Shown here piece after piece: positions 23,495 through 32,376 of a stretch of DNA of 43,625 bases. Under the pieces are notes generated by a model. The model saw only the letters and a list, made by a program, of their open reading frames with translations. It was not told the origin of the DNA and made no database searches. The stretch is from Nitrosomonadales bacterium (GTDB lineage: Bacteria; Pseudomonadota; Gammaproteobacteria; Burkholderiales; Gallionellaceae): assembly GCA_016218445.1 (NCBI GenBank), contig JACREC010000129.1:1-43625 (forward strand), read 5' to 3'. The position numbers were made by a program, and so were the translations under genes. Numbering within the stretch: the stretch's first letter is position 1; each line of letters begins with the position of its first letter.

Positions 23495-24625
23495 ATGCCG
23501 GATTATCCGCAAACTCACAGACAAAAGTCAAAGCCGCCGCGCACCGGTATCTTTCACCGTGCGCTGGTGCGTGAGTTTGCCGGCATGGGGGTGCCGATAT
23601 TCGCCATCCTACTCGGTATCGTTGTCCTCTCCCAGCTAATCCGCCTGCTGGGTGAATCGGTCAGTGGTGCCCTGGCGGTTGATGGCATATTGGCGCTGCT
23701 GGGTTTTAGCGCCCTGAACTACCTGCCGGTGCTGCTTTCCCTCAGCCTGTTTATGTCAGTGTTGCTGACGCTGACGCGCAGCTACCGCGACAGCGAGATG
23801 GTGGTGTGGTTCTGTTCCGGCATAGGGCTGACGCGCTGGATACGCCCGGTTTTATGGTATGCATTGCCGGTGGTGGGCGTGATTGCGCTGTTGAGCCTGG
23901 TGCTGTCACCCTGGGCATTGTCCAAGGCGGAGGAGTTCAAGCGCAGACTGGATGGCCGTGATGATGTATCTGCCGCTACGCCTGGCGCGTTCCGCGAGTC
24001 CAAACATGATAGCCGCGTGTATTTCATCGAAAACGTGGAGGCAGGGAAGAACCGCGTCGGCAATATCTTCGTGCAATCGGTGCAGCACGGCAAAATCGGC
24101 ATCATGGTGGCCAGGCAGGGATTGCAGGAAACCGCAGCGAACGGCGACCGATTCCTGGTGTTGTTGAACGGAACGCGTTACGAAGGCACGCCCGGCCAAT
24201 ACGATTTCAGGATCGTCGAGTTCGAGCGTTATGCCATGCGCATCGAAGCGGTGGAGGCCAAACAAGGGGTGGTCCCGCTGCAATCCCTGTCTACCTTGCA
24301 CCTGTTGCGGAACCGCAGCAGTTGGAATATGGGCGAGCTGGAGTGGCGGCTGGGGTTGCCGCTCAGTGCATTGATCCTGACGTTACTGGCAATCCCGCTG
24401 AGTTTTGTCAATCCGCGTGCCGGGCGCTCGCTCAACCTGGTCATGGCGCTGGTGATTTACATGCTTTACAACAACATGATCAGCGTGACCAATGCCTGGG
24501 TGGGACAGGGCAAGATAGGCCCAGTAATGGGGTTGGTGGGTATCCACGCGCTGATGTTTGCGCTGATGCTGCTGCTGTTCTACCGCAGGTTATCGGTGTT
24601 TTCCTTGCGGCGGCTGGTGCGATGA
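23495..24625 (+). CDS. lptF: LPS export ABC transporter permease LptF
   Basis: Inner-membrane permease that with LptG and the LptB ATPase extracts lipopolysaccharide for transport to the outer membrane. About 376 aa. Membrane segments near residues 30-50, 55-80, 95-120 (of the N-terminal half) and three more at about 285-360 flank a periplasmic beta-jellyroll region ([36 protein letters not shown]). The track start is TTG 23486; ATG 23495 is chosen, although LptF usually begins near FHRALVREF, so an N-terminal extension of about 20 basic residues ([13 protein letters not shown]) is present. It overlaps lptG by 4 bp (ATGA). Divergent from pepA. Confidence 0.93.
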   Translation: MPDYPQTHRQKSKPPRTGIFHRALVREFAGMGVPIFAILLGIVVLSQLIRLLGESVSGALAVDGILALLGFSALNYLPVLLSLSLFMSVLLTLTRSYRDSEMVVWFCSGIGLTRWIRPVLWYALPVVGVIALLSLVLSPWALSKAEEFKRRLDGRDDVSAATPGAFRESKHDSRVYFIENVEAGKNRVGNIFVQSVQHGKIGIMVARQGLQETAANGDRFLVLLNGTRYEGTPGQYDFRIVEFERYAMRIEAVEAKQGVVPLQSLSTLHLLRNRSSWNMGELEWRLGLPLSALILTLLAIPLSFVNPRAGRSLNLVMALVIYMLYNNMISVTNAWVGQGKIGPVMGLVGIHALMFALMLLLFYRRLSVFSLRRLVR

Positions 24626-25698
24626 AACTGCTGACCCGTTATCTGGCGCGCGAGATTTACGCCAGCATTGCGCTGGTGTTCGCCGCCCTGCTGATGCTGT
24701 TTTCTTTTCTCGACCTGATCCATGAGTTGAGCGTGATGGGCCACGGTGACTACCATTTGGGCTATGTGTTGCTGTATGTGTTGTTGACCGTGCCCAGCCA
24801 TATCTACGACCTGTTTCCGGTGGCGATCCTGATCGGCACCATTTTTGCGCTGGTGCAAATGGCGGCGAATTCTGAGTTGGTCGTGTACCGTTCTTCCGGT
24901 GCTTCATTGCGGCAGATGGTGGACGCCTTGTTCAAGATAGGCTTGCCCCTGGTGCTGCTGAGTTACCTGTGCGGCGAATTGCTTGCCCCAACCAGCGAGC
25001 GCCTGGCGCAGAGCCTGCGGCTCAGGGCGCAGAATGCCGAGGTGACGCTGAAGGAATTCCGCTCCGGGGTGTGGGTAAAGGACGAGCGCAGTTTCGTGAA
25101 TGTGAAAAATGTGCTGCCGGACACCTCACTACTGAATATCAGTATTTACGAATTTGACGACAGTTACCATCTGCGGGCCATTACGGCAGCCAAGCGTGCG
25201 ACCTTTGTGGAAGAGAACCGCTGGCAACTGGAAGATGTGACGCAGACCCACTTCAACAAGCAGGGCACGGCAGTAAGCAGCTTGGCTAATCTGGAATGGC
25301 GCTCGGTGCTTAACCCGGACATTCTGGGCGTGCTGCTGGTGGTGCCGGAGCAGATGTCGGCGTGGAATCTTTATCAGTACACCCAGCATTTGCGCGACAA
25401 CCACCAGAAGACTGCGCGCTTTGAAATTGCCATGTGGAATAAGCTGGTATATCCGTTTGCGATATTGGTGATGATGTTGCTGGCCTTGCCGTTTGCCGCG
25501 CATCACCGGCGTGAGGGCGGCATCAGCGCCAAGATATTTGCGGGTATCGTGCTGGGGTTGTCTTTTCACTTCCTCGGCCGGTTGTTTGCCAGTTTGGGTG
25601 CGCTAAACGAGTGGCAACCCTTGCTGAGCGCCATGGCGATGCCTATGCTGTTTTTGCTGCTGGCGACGATGATGCTGTGGTTTACGGAGCGGCGCTGA
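24622..25698 (+). CDS. lptG: LPS export ABC transporter permease LptG
   Basis: Partner permease of LptF. 358 aa from ATG 24622, overlapping the lptF stop (ATGA), which signals translational coupling. N-terminal [20 protein letters not shown] is typical. Three N-terminal membrane segments (about 15-40, 60-85, 100-120) and three C-terminal ones (about 270-355) flank a periplasmic region (KDERSFVNVKNVLPDTSLLNISIYEFD). The 100 residues preceding this ATG in the track ORF are a shadow of lptF in another frame. Confidence 0.94.
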   Translation: MKLLTRYLAREIYASIALVFAALLMLFSFLDLIHELSVMGHGDYHLGYVLLYVLLTVPSHIYDLFPVAILIGTIFALVQMAANSELVVYRSSGASLRQMVDALFKIGLPLVLLSYLCGELLAPTSERLAQSLRLRAQNAEVTLKEFRSGVWVKDERSFVNVKNVLPDTSLLNISIYEFDDSYHLRAITAAKRATFVEENRWQLEDVTQTHFNKQGTAVSSLANLEWRSVLNPDILGVLLVVPEQMSAWNLYQYTQHLRDNHQKTARFEIAMWNKLVYPFAILVMMLLALPFAAHHRREGGISAKIFAGIVLGLSFHFLGRLFASLGALNEWQPLLSAMAMPMLFLLLATMMLWFTERR

Positions 25699-25785
25699 AG
25701 TGGGATAAGCGGGGATGGGCTGTTTCACCGCCCAACCTGCACAACTCCACATCACCTTCCGGCGATAGTGGATTTTGGTATTGGA

Positions 25786-26202
25786 CTAGCGCACTGGTGC
25801 GACTGGCGGTACGCCGCTTGCGGCTGTTTTGCTGGCTTCTTCCTGCTGCCGCACCATTTGTTTGACCTGTTCGCGGCGTTCCGGCGGCACCTTGCTGAAG
25901 GCGCTGAATTTTTCTCTTGCGCGCATGCGCTGTTCCGGAGTCAGCTTGCTCCATTTCTCAAGCCTGTTCTGGAATCGCTGTTTTTGCTCCGGTGTGAGTT
26001 TCGGGTAGCGCTTGGCGGCATGCAACAGATTCTTTTGCAGCTTGGTGGATAGTGAATCCCACTGTGTGGACAGGGGTTGCAAGGCTTCCTGCTGTACCGG
26101 GGTAAGTTGAGTCCACGATTTATAGGGAGCTGCTACAGCCAGGCTTGCCTGCAGCAGGAGGGTGATACAAATCGCCAAAACTGAAAAACGAATCCTGATC
26201 AT
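25786..26202 (-). CDS. DUF3106-family exported protein
   Basis: 138 aa. An N-terminal signal peptide (about 1-24, LAICITLLLQASLAVAA) is followed by a basic, helical region built of repeated L-T/S-P-x-Q/E units: WTQLTPVQQEALQPL, YPKLTPEQKQRF, WSKLTPEQRMRAREKF, FSKVPPERREQVKQM. This pattern is that of the DUF3106 family, which is of unknown function and resembles periplasmic LTXXQ proteins. It ends in a short Pro/Val tail. It is the last gene of the sigma-DUF3619-DUF3106 set, 6 bp after DUF3619, and probably shares its transcript. An RDD-type membrane gene that often lies nearby in relatives was not seen. Confidence 0.82.
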   Translation of the reverse strand: MIRIRFSVLAICITLLLQASLAVAAPYKSWTQLTPVQQEALQPLSTQWDSLSTKLQKNLLHAAKRYPKLTPEQKQRFQNRLEKWSKLTPEQRMRAREKFSAFSKVPPERREQVKQMVRQQEEASKTAASGVPPVAPVR

Positions 26203-26208
26203 TCGTGG

Positions 26209-26556
26209 TTAATCCACATACATTTCAATCGGCAGGTCATCAGTCAGGATTGCAATATCCACGTCGCTGACATCATGATCAACTGTGTGATGCCAGTAGG
26301 CGGTGCCACTGAACAGAATGGCAGCGAGCAGCACGGCGGCAGCCAGGTAATGAGATTTGTGATGCGAATCGGCAGCGTGGCGGTGGTCTGTCCATAAGCT
26401 TGCCCAGGCGAAAGCCGGCGCCGCACTATGCGCGTCATAGCGCGCCAACGCCTGTGCACGCGCATCGCGCAAACGGGCCAGCGTCGGCTGGTCGAGCCGG
26501 GCCAGCGAGCGGTTGAGCAGTTGCTTGATTTGCCCGGAGTGAAATTTTTGGTTCAT
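26209..26556 (-). CDS. DUF3619-family membrane protein, putative anti-sigma partner
   Basis: 115 aa from ATG 26556 (MNQKFHSGQIKQLLNRSLARLDQPTL); the track's longer form reads back into the sigma gene in another frame. A cytosolic N-terminal helical part with basic residues (ARLRDARAQALARYDA) is followed by one membrane segment (about 75-93, YLAAAVLLAAILFSG) and a short acidic tail (DVDIAILTDDLPIEMYVD). The start overlaps the sigma factor stop (ATGA), so the two are coupled. The topology, cytosolic N-terminus plus single helix directly after a sigma gene, suggests an anti-sigma-like role; this is inference, as DUF3619 has no established function. Confidence 0.78.
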   Translation of the reverse strand: MNQKFHSGQIKQLLNRSLARLDQPTLARLRDARAQALARYDAHSAAPAFAWASLWTDHRHAADSHHKSHYLAAAVLLAAILFSGTAYWHHTVDHDVSDVDIAILTDDLPIEMYVD

Positions 26557-27122
26557 GGCAAGTTGACTCCTTTCGCCTTCAATGCGGCTGCGAGCGCGTG
26601 AGTCGCGCGCGAACAATGGGTTTTGACACTGCCTTCGGAACAACCCATGGCTGCAGCGGTTTCCGCAGTATCCATATCATCCCAGTAACGCAACAGGAAG
26701 GCTTCGCGTTGACGTGCGGGCAGGTCCATTAATGCTTTTTCAATCAAAGCAATTAGTTGCGATTGTTCCAGTGAGGCGTCGGGGGCTAGCGCCTGGCTAT
26801 TGTTATCCTTGTCCTGCAGGGTGTCCAGTGGGTCGTGATCTGACTCCTCGTGTTGCGGCACCAGCGAGGACATCAGCGTGGTCCACATCGAGCGCACCTT
26901 CTGTCTGCGATAATGGTCGCGGATGGTGTTTTGCAGGATGCGCTGGAACAGCAGGGGCAGTTCCTCGGACGGTTTCGCTGCGTATTTGTCGGCGAGCTTA
27001 AGCATGGCGTCCTGCACGATATCCAGCGCCATGTGCTCGTCCCGTACCGCGAACAGCGCCTGTTTGTAGGCGCGGCGCTCGGTCTCGGCGAGAAATCTGG
27101 AAAGTTCGTCGCGGCTGGCCAG
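26553..27122 (-). CDS. ECF-type RNA polymerase sigma factor with a probable CTG start
   Basis: Sigma-70 family regulator. The track ORF starts at ATG 27032 (MALDIVQDAM), which cuts into region 2. In the same frame upstream, homologous-looking sequence continues (ASRDELSRFLAETERRAYKQALFAV) for 30 codons to a CTG at 27120-27122, three codons after an in-frame TAA. No ATG, GTG or TTG occurs in that stretch, so the natural start may be CTG, giving 189 aa. Region 2: ALDIVQDAMLKLADKY, LLFQRILQNTIRDHYRRQKV. Region 4: LPARQREAFLLRYWDDMDTAETAAAMGCSEGSVKTHCSRA. It overlaps the DUF3619 gene by 4 bp. Divergent from ilvI. Confidence 0.85.
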   Translation of the reverse strand: MASRDELSRFLAETERRAYKQALFAVRDEHMALDIVQDAMLKLADKYAAKPSEELPLLFQRILQNTIRDHYRRQKVRSMWTTLMSSLVPQHEESDHDPLDTLQDKDNNSQALAPDASLEQSQLIALIEKALMDLPARQREAFLLRYWDDMDTAETAAAMGCSEGSVKTHCSRATHALAAALKAKGVNLP

Positions 27123-27167
27123 GTTGAATTACTCTAGATGATGAGCGGCGAATACTATCAAATTACG

Positions 27168-27199
27168 CCATCCGGGGTGTAATCAGCCAATCCGGGGTT
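27168..27199. promoter_or_regulatory. Direct repeat upstream of the ilvI promoter
   Basis: CCATCCGGGGT and CCAATCCGGGGT lie 20 bp apart (two helical turns; the ATCCGGGGT cores start at 27170 and 27190), ending 12 bp before the -35 box. The placement suits an activator site; the binding protein is unknown. Confidence 0.45.
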
Positions 27200-27210
27200 G
27201 GTTTTGGGGG

Positions 27211-27239
27211 TTGACCAAAATGCGTCTAACCTTTATCTT
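27211..27239 (+). promoter_or_regulatory. Sigma-70 promoter for ilvI
   Basis: TTGACC (27211-27216), 17 bp spacer, TATCTT (27234-27239). Predicted start near 27246 leaves a leader of about 27 nt, too short for a leader-peptide attenuator. Confidence 0.72.
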
Positions 27240-27272
27240 GCGCGGTTCTTCATTATCGCTTGCCAAGGCAGT

Positions 27273-28985
27273 ATGAATATGGAACTGACGGGTGCGGAAA
27301 TAGCCATCAGGTGTTTGCAGGAGGAGGGGGTCGAGTACGTATTCGGCTACCCGGGCGGGGCTGTGCTGTTCATTTATGACGCGCTGTTCAATCAGGATAA
27401 GATCAAACACATTTTAGTCCGCCACGAGCAGGCCGCAGTGCACGCAGCCGATGGTTACGCGCGCTCTACCGACCGGGTGGGCGTCGCGCTGGTCACCTCG
27501 GGTCCGGGGGTGACCAATGCGGTCACCGGTATAGCGACTGCCTACATGGATTCCATCCCGCTGGTGATCATCAGCGGCCAGGTGCCGACGCGCGCTATCG
27601 GTGAGGATGCCTTCCAGGAGGTGGATGCTGTTGGCATTACGCGGCCATGCGTGAAGCACAATTTCCTGGTCAAGGATGTCAAGGAAATCGCGAATACCAT
27701 CAAGAAGGCTTTTTATCTTGCCAGGAGCGGACGCCCCGGCCCCGTGCTGGTGGATATTCCCAAGGACGTTTCGAACCAGAAAACGGAATTTCATTACCCG
27801 GCTACGGTGAGCGTCCGCTCCTACCACCCGGCGCAGCATGGTGAAGTGGGGCTAGTCAAGCAAGCCGCGCAGTTGTTGCTGGGAGCCAGGCGGCCCATGG
27901 TTTACGCCGGTGGCGGAGTGGTGTTGTCCGATGCCTCCAAGCAATTGACTGAGCTGGTGCGCCTGCTGGGTTTCCCCTGCACCAACACCCTGATGGGTTT
28001 GGGTGGTTATCCGGCAACGGACAAACAGTCTCTCGGCATGCCGGGCATGCACGGCACGCTGGAAGCCAATATGGCGATGCAGCATTGCGATGTGCTGCTG
28101 GCCGTGGGCGCGCGCTTCGACGACCGCGTGATCGGCAACGTGGAGCACTTCAACCGGGAAAAACGCAACATCATCCACATCGACATTGATCCTTCCTCCA
28201 TTTCCAAGCGCGTCAAGGTGGATGTGCCCATTGTCGGTGACGTGGCGCATGTGCTGGGGGATCTGCTGGCGGTGTTGCATGGCAGCAAGCAAAAACCCGA
28301 GCCGCAGGCACTTGCGGCGTGGTGGGCGCAGATCGAGGAATGGCGCGGCAAGCGTTGCCTGGGCTATAAAAATTCGGATGAAATCATCAAGCCGCAATTC
28401 GTGATCGAAAAATTGTATGAGGTCACCCGTGGCGATGCCTTCATCACCTCCGATGTCGGGCAGCACCAGATGTGGACGGCGCAATATTACAAATTCGACC
28501 AGCCGCGCCGCTGGATCAATTCCGGCGGCTTGGGCACCATGGGCTTCGGCATGCCTGCCGCGATGGGCGTGCAGATGGCCCATCCCGATGCGACCGTCGC
28601 CTGCGTGACCGGCGAGGGCAGCATCCAGATGAACATCCAGGAATTGTCCACCTGCAAGCAGTTCCGGTTGCCGCTCAAGATCGTGTTGTTGAACAACCGT
28701 TATCTGGGCATGGTGCGGCAGTGGCAGGAATTTTTCCACGGCAACCGCTATTCCGAATCTTACATGGAGGCGCTGCCCGATTTCGTGAAGCTGGCGGAAG
28801 CCTACGGCCACGTAGGCATGCGCATCGACAAGCCTTCGGATGTGGAACCGGCTCTGAAGGAAGCGTTTGCGCGCAAGCATGACCTGGTGTTCATGGATTT
28901 CAGGACCGACCAGACGGAAAACGTGTTCCCCATGGTACCCGGCGGCAAGGGCTTGTCCGAAGTGATACTGGCGGAGGAGCTATAA
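27273..28985 (+). CDS. ilvI: Acetolactate synthase large (catalytic) subunit
   Basis: ThDP/FAD enzyme making acetolactate or acetohydroxybutyrate for Val, Leu and Ile. 570 aa from ATG 27273 (MNMELTGAEIAIRCLQEEGVE). Features: VFGYPGGAVLFIYD, the catalytic Glu region RHEQAAVHAADGYAR, SGPGVTNAVTGIATAY, the FAD region (QHCDVLLAVGARFDDRV), and the ThDP motif TGEGSIQMNIQEL...LLNNRYLGMVRQWQ. The Glu in GEGS rather than GDGS is usual in this beta group as far as I recall. The track start at 27198 lies upstream of the promoter and is rejected. The small subunit gene begins at the next base after its stop. The name ilvB is also used. Confidence 0.96.
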   Translation: MNMELTGAEIAIRCLQEEGVEYVFGYPGGAVLFIYDALFNQDKIKHILVRHEQAAVHAADGYARSTDRVGVALVTSGPGVTNAVTGIATAYMDSIPLVIISGQVPTRAIGEDAFQEVDAVGITRPCVKHNFLVKDVKEIANTIKKAFYLARSGRPGPVLVDIPKDVSNQKTEFHYPATVSVRSYHPAQHGEVGLVKQAAQLLLGARRPMVYAGGGVVLSDASKQLTELVRLLGFPCTNTLMGLGGYPATDKQSLGMPGMHGTLEANMAMQHCDVLLAVGARFDDRVIGNVEHFNREKRNIIHIDIDPSSISKRVKVDVPIVGDVAHVLGDLLAVLHGSKQKPEPQALAAWWAQIEEWRGKRCLGYKNSDEIIKPQFVIEKLYEVTRGDAFITSDVGQHQMWTAQYYKFDQPRRWINSGGLGTMGFGMPAAMGVQMAHPDATVACVTGEGSIQMNIQELSTCKQFRLPLKIVLLNNRYLGMVRQWQEFFHGNRYSESYMEALPDFVKLAEAYGHVGMRIDKPSDVEPALKEAFARKHDLVFMDFRTDQTENVFPMVPGGKGLSEVILAEEL

Positions 28986-29477
28986 ATGCGGCACATCATC
29001 TCCCTGCTGATGGAAAACGAGGCGGGTGCGCTGTCGCGTGTCGCCGGGCTATTCTCGGCGCGCGGTTACAACATCGAATCGCTCTCCGTGGCACCCACCG
29101 AAGATGCCACCCTGTCGCGCATGACCATTGTGACCAGCGGTTCGGACGACGTGATCGAACAGATTATCAAGCAGCTCAACAAGCTGATTGAGGTAGTCAC
29201 GGTGATGGATTTGAGCGAAGGAGAGCATATCGAGCGCGAATTGATGCTGGTCAAAGTGCGTGCGGTGGGCGAGATGCGCGAGGAAATGGCGCGCATAGCC
29301 GGCATCTTCCACGGGCGCATCATAGACGTCTCCGACAAGACTTACACCATCGAGCTGACCGACACCGTCTCCGGCCTGGACAGTTTCCTGCAAGCCATAG
29401 ACCGCAGCCTGATCCTGGAAACCGTGCGCACCGGCGCATCCGGCATCGGGCGTGGCGACAGGGTTTTGAAGCTTTGA
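28986..29477 (+). CDS. ilvH: Acetolactate synthase small (regulatory) subunit
   Basis: Regulatory subunit giving activation and valine feedback inhibition. 163 aa, full length. The N-terminal ACT domain (about 1-75) has HIISLLMENEAGALSRVAGLFSARGYNIESL, with effector-site residues of the family, followed by the C-terminal domain (ELMLVKVRAVGEMREEMARIAGIFHGRIIDVS). ATG 28986 follows the ilvI stop with no gap; GAGGAG just before the ilvI stop is its ribosome binding site. The 120 bp to ilvC hold a long hairpin repeat with a T-run after it. ilvN is a synonym. Confidence 0.96.
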   Translation: MRHIISLLMENEAGALSRVAGLFSARGYNIESLSVAPTEDATLSRMTIVTSGSDDVIEQIIKQLNKLIEVVTVMDLSEGEHIERELMLVKVRAVGEMREEMARIAGIFHGRIIDVSDKTYTIELTDTVSGLDSFLQAIDRSLILETVRTGASGIGRGDRVLKL

Positions 29478-29491
29478 ATGCAGTTAGAAAC

Positions 29492-30615
<1,124 letters not shown>

Positions 30616-30624
30616 CCGTAAGTT

Positions 30625-30717
30625 GGAAGACGTAAGTTGTTAGTTAAGGCCAGCTTCGACTAGCAACTTATGTCTTCAGTTGTAACTTATGTATCCAACT
30701 CCCTACTTACGTCTTCC
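30625..30717. repeat. Hairpin repeat of GTAAGTTG units between ilvC and psd
   Basis: GGAAGACGTAAGT (30625-30637) pairs perfectly with ACTTACGTCTTCC (30705-30717); a closer, slightly mismatched arm at 30659-30677 offers an alternative stem. The same unit forms the ilvH-ilvC hairpin. The array runs to within 18 bp of the psd ATG and leaves no visible Shine-Dalgarno. Confidence 0.82.
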
Positions 30718-30734
30718 GACTACCAACTGCATTT

Positions 30735-31370
30735 ATGAACTATCCCCACCCCATCATCGCCCGCGAGGGCTGGCCATTCCTGGCGATTGCGCTGGCGCTG
30801 GCCGCCGCTGTCACCGTCTGGTGTGCCACATGGTCCATTCCATTGTGGATCATCGCGCTATTCGTGCTGCAATTTTTCCGCGATCCGGCGCGCGCGATTC
30901 CGCAAGACGCGGGCGCGGTGCTGTCTCCGGCGGATGGCCGCATCGTGGCGGTGGAGCGTGTCAATGATCCTTACGTGCAGCGCGATGCCATCAAGGTCAG
31001 CGTGTTCATGAACGTGTTCAACGTGCATTCCAACCGCAGCCCGGTGGACGGCACGGTGCAGCGCGTGCAGTATTTTCCGGGCAAATTCGTGAATGCCGAT
31101 CTGGACAAGGCCTCACTGGAGAACGAGCGCAATGCCGTATGGCTCAGGACGACAGATGGGCAGGATATCACCAGCGTGCAGGTGGCCGGTCTGATTGCGC
31201 GGCGCATCCTGTGCTACGTGAAAGCGGGTGACGTCCTTGCACGCGGACAACGTTATGGTTTCATCCGTTTCGGTTCGCGCGTGGATGTGTACCTGCCGCT
31301 GACGGCTTCCGTCAAGGTTGCCATTGGTGATAAAGTGTCTGCCACGACCACCATTCTGGCGCAGCTTTGA
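30735..31370 (+). CDS. psd: Phosphatidylserine decarboxylase proenzyme, short type
   Basis: Inner-membrane pyruvoyl enzyme converting phosphatidylserine to phosphatidylethanolamine. 211 aa, the compact PSD-A class. A hydrophobic N-terminal region (about 15-45) anchors it. Core motifs: [27 protein letters not shown] and the self-cleavage site [10 protein letters not shown], where the Ser becomes the pyruvoyl group; GSR in place of GSS is normal for this short class. ATG 30735 is directly downstream of a hairpin repeat. Its stop is 2 bp from the ATG of pssA, the enzyme making its substrate. Confidence 0.93.
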   Translation: MNYPHPIIAREGWPFLAIALALAAAVTVWCATWSIPLWIIALFVLQFFRDPARAIPQDAGAVLSPADGRIVAVERVNDPYVQRDAIKVSVFMNVFNVHSNRSPVDGTVQRVQYFPGKFVNADLDKASLENERNAVWLRTTDGQDITSVQVAGLIARRILCYVKAGDVLARGQRYGFIRFGSRVDVYLPLTASVKVAIGDKVSATTTILAQL

Positions 31371-31372
31371 TT

Positions 31373-32137
31373 ATGCCCGAACTGAACAACCGTAAGCCCC
31401 TGGACCTGCGTAGGCGCGGCATTTACCTGCTGCCCAACCTGTTCACCCCGGCGGCATTGTTTGCCGGGTTTTATGCCATCGTGCAGGCGATGAACGGCAA
31501 GTTCGAACATGCGGCAGTGGCGATTTTCATCGCCATGATCATGGACGGTCTGGATGGCCGTGTGGCGCGCCTGACCCATACCCAGAGCGAATTCGGCGCG
31601 CAGTATGACAGCCTGTCCGACATGGTGTCATTCGGCGTTGCCCCCGCGCTGATTGCTTACGAATGGTCATTGAAGGGGCTGGGCAAGTGGGGCTGGTTTG
31701 CGGCCTTCATCTATTGCGCGGGCACCGCCTTGCGCCTGGCGCGCTTCAACACCAACATAGACGTGGTTGACAAGTACAGCTTCCAGGGGCTGCCCAGCCC
31801 TGCCGCCGCCGCGCTGGTGGCGAGTTTCATCTGGGTGATGCTGGACAACCATTTCACCGGGCACGAATTGCGCTGGTACGTCTGCGCATTGACCGTCTTC
31901 GCCGGCATCACCATGGTGAGCAACCTGAAGTATTACAGTTTCAAGGCGGTCAACATGCGTAAGAGCGTGCCGTTCATCGTAGTCTTCCTGTTCGCGTTGT
32001 TTTTCATTTTTGTGTCGGTTGACCCGCCCAGCATCCTGTTCCTGCTGTTTTTCGGCTATAGCCTGTCAGGCTATGTGATGCATATATGGTCGCTGCGCAA
32101 AAAGAATAATGGCGCTTCGCCCGGTGTTGCGCCCTGA
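31373..32137 (+). CDS. pssA: CDP-diacylglycerol-serine O-phosphatidyltransferase
   Basis: Integral membrane enzyme making phosphatidylserine from CDP-diacylglycerol and serine. 254 aa from ATG 31373; the track start at TTG 31367 lies within the psd stop region. The CDP-alcohol phosphatidyltransferase motif is complete: DGLDGRVARLTHTQSEFGAQYDSLSD. Several hydrophobic segments follow (about 25-60, 95-115, 130-200, 205-240). It overlaps functionally with psd, the next step of phosphatidylethanolamine synthesis. The ilv-psd-pssA-leuA order is common in betaproteobacteria. Confidence 0.94.
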   Translation: MPELNNRKPLDLRRRGIYLLPNLFTPAALFAGFYAIVQAMNGKFEHAAVAIFIAMIMDGLDGRVARLTHTQSEFGAQYDSLSDMVSFGVAPALIAYEWSLKGLGKWGWFAAFIYCAGTALRLARFNTNIDVVDKYSFQGLPSPAAAALVASFIWVMLDNHFTGHELRWYVCALTVFAGITMVSNLKYYSFKAVNMRKSVPFIVVFLFALFFIFVSVDPPSILFLLFFGYSLSGYVMHIWSLRKKNNGASPGVAP

Positions 32138-32155
32138 AACAAAAGCCGTTATATT
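32127..32155 (+). promoter_or_regulatory. Candidate sigma-70 promoter upstream of the leu leader
   Basis: TTGCGC (32127-32132), 17 bp, TATATT (32150-32155). It overlaps the end of pssA. Predicted start near 32162 coincides with the leader ATG at 32163, which would make a leaderless message. Confidence 0.45.
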
Positions 32156-32162
32156 CCGTTCC

Positions 32163-32240
32163 ATGCACTTCTCTACACACATCGCACAACTTCATTCCAC
32201 GTTCAGCCTGCTGGCTGCACTGCTGCTGCAACAAAATTAG
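32163..32240 (+). CDS. Candidate leucine-rich leader peptide of leuA
   Basis: A 25-codon ORF, too short for the ORF track, in the 239 bp gap before leuA. Its second half contains LLAALLL, five Leu codons within seven, all CTG, with another Leu (CTT) earlier. It ends at TAG 32240, just before two overlapping hairpins (32251-32279). This is the layout of attenuation leaders such as leuL of enteric bacteria, where ribosome stalling at Leu codons chooses the hairpin. No Shine-Dalgarno precedes ATG 32163; a predicted transcription start at about 32162 could make it leaderless. Translation and function are inferred. Confidence 0.5.
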   Translation: MHFSTHIAQLHSTFSLLAALLLQQN

Positions 32241-32250
32241 GCACTTCACT

Positions 32251-32279
32251 ATCGCCTGATAGGCGATGTGGAATTGACA
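32251..32279 (+). promoter_or_regulatory. Mutually exclusive hairpins, possible leu attenuator
   Basis: ATCGCCT (32251-32257) pairs with AGGCGAT (32261-32267). The same right arm (GGCGATGT) can instead pair with ACACCGCC just downstream with one mismatch. Only one can form at a time. No clear T-run follows, so the exit from termination is uncertain. Confidence 0.45.
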
Positions 32280-32376
32280 CCGCCTCGCGCGCTAATCCTG
32301 TTCTCCACAAGTTTGAAGCAAGCGTGGCAACCGCATTGGTTCCGCAGGTTAAACCTATTTTGCAACGGAGTTAAGC

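Noticed and set aside
24322-24621. N-terminal 100 residues of the track ORF containing lptG
   Set aside because: Out-of-frame reading of lptF; the ATGA overlap and [13 protein letters not shown] start at 24622 fit LptG.
28610-28640. GEGS in place of GDGS in the ThDP motif of IlvI
   Set aside because: To my knowledge this is the usual form in betaproteobacterial acetolactate synthase, so not an inactivating change.
31270-31290. GSR instead of GSS at the Psd cleavage site
   Set aside because: Normal for the short PSD-A class; the Ser that becomes the pyruvoyl group is present.
32274-32279. Perfect TTGACA upstream of leuA
   Set aside because: No acceptable -10 at 16-18 bp; it forms part of the alternative hairpin instead.
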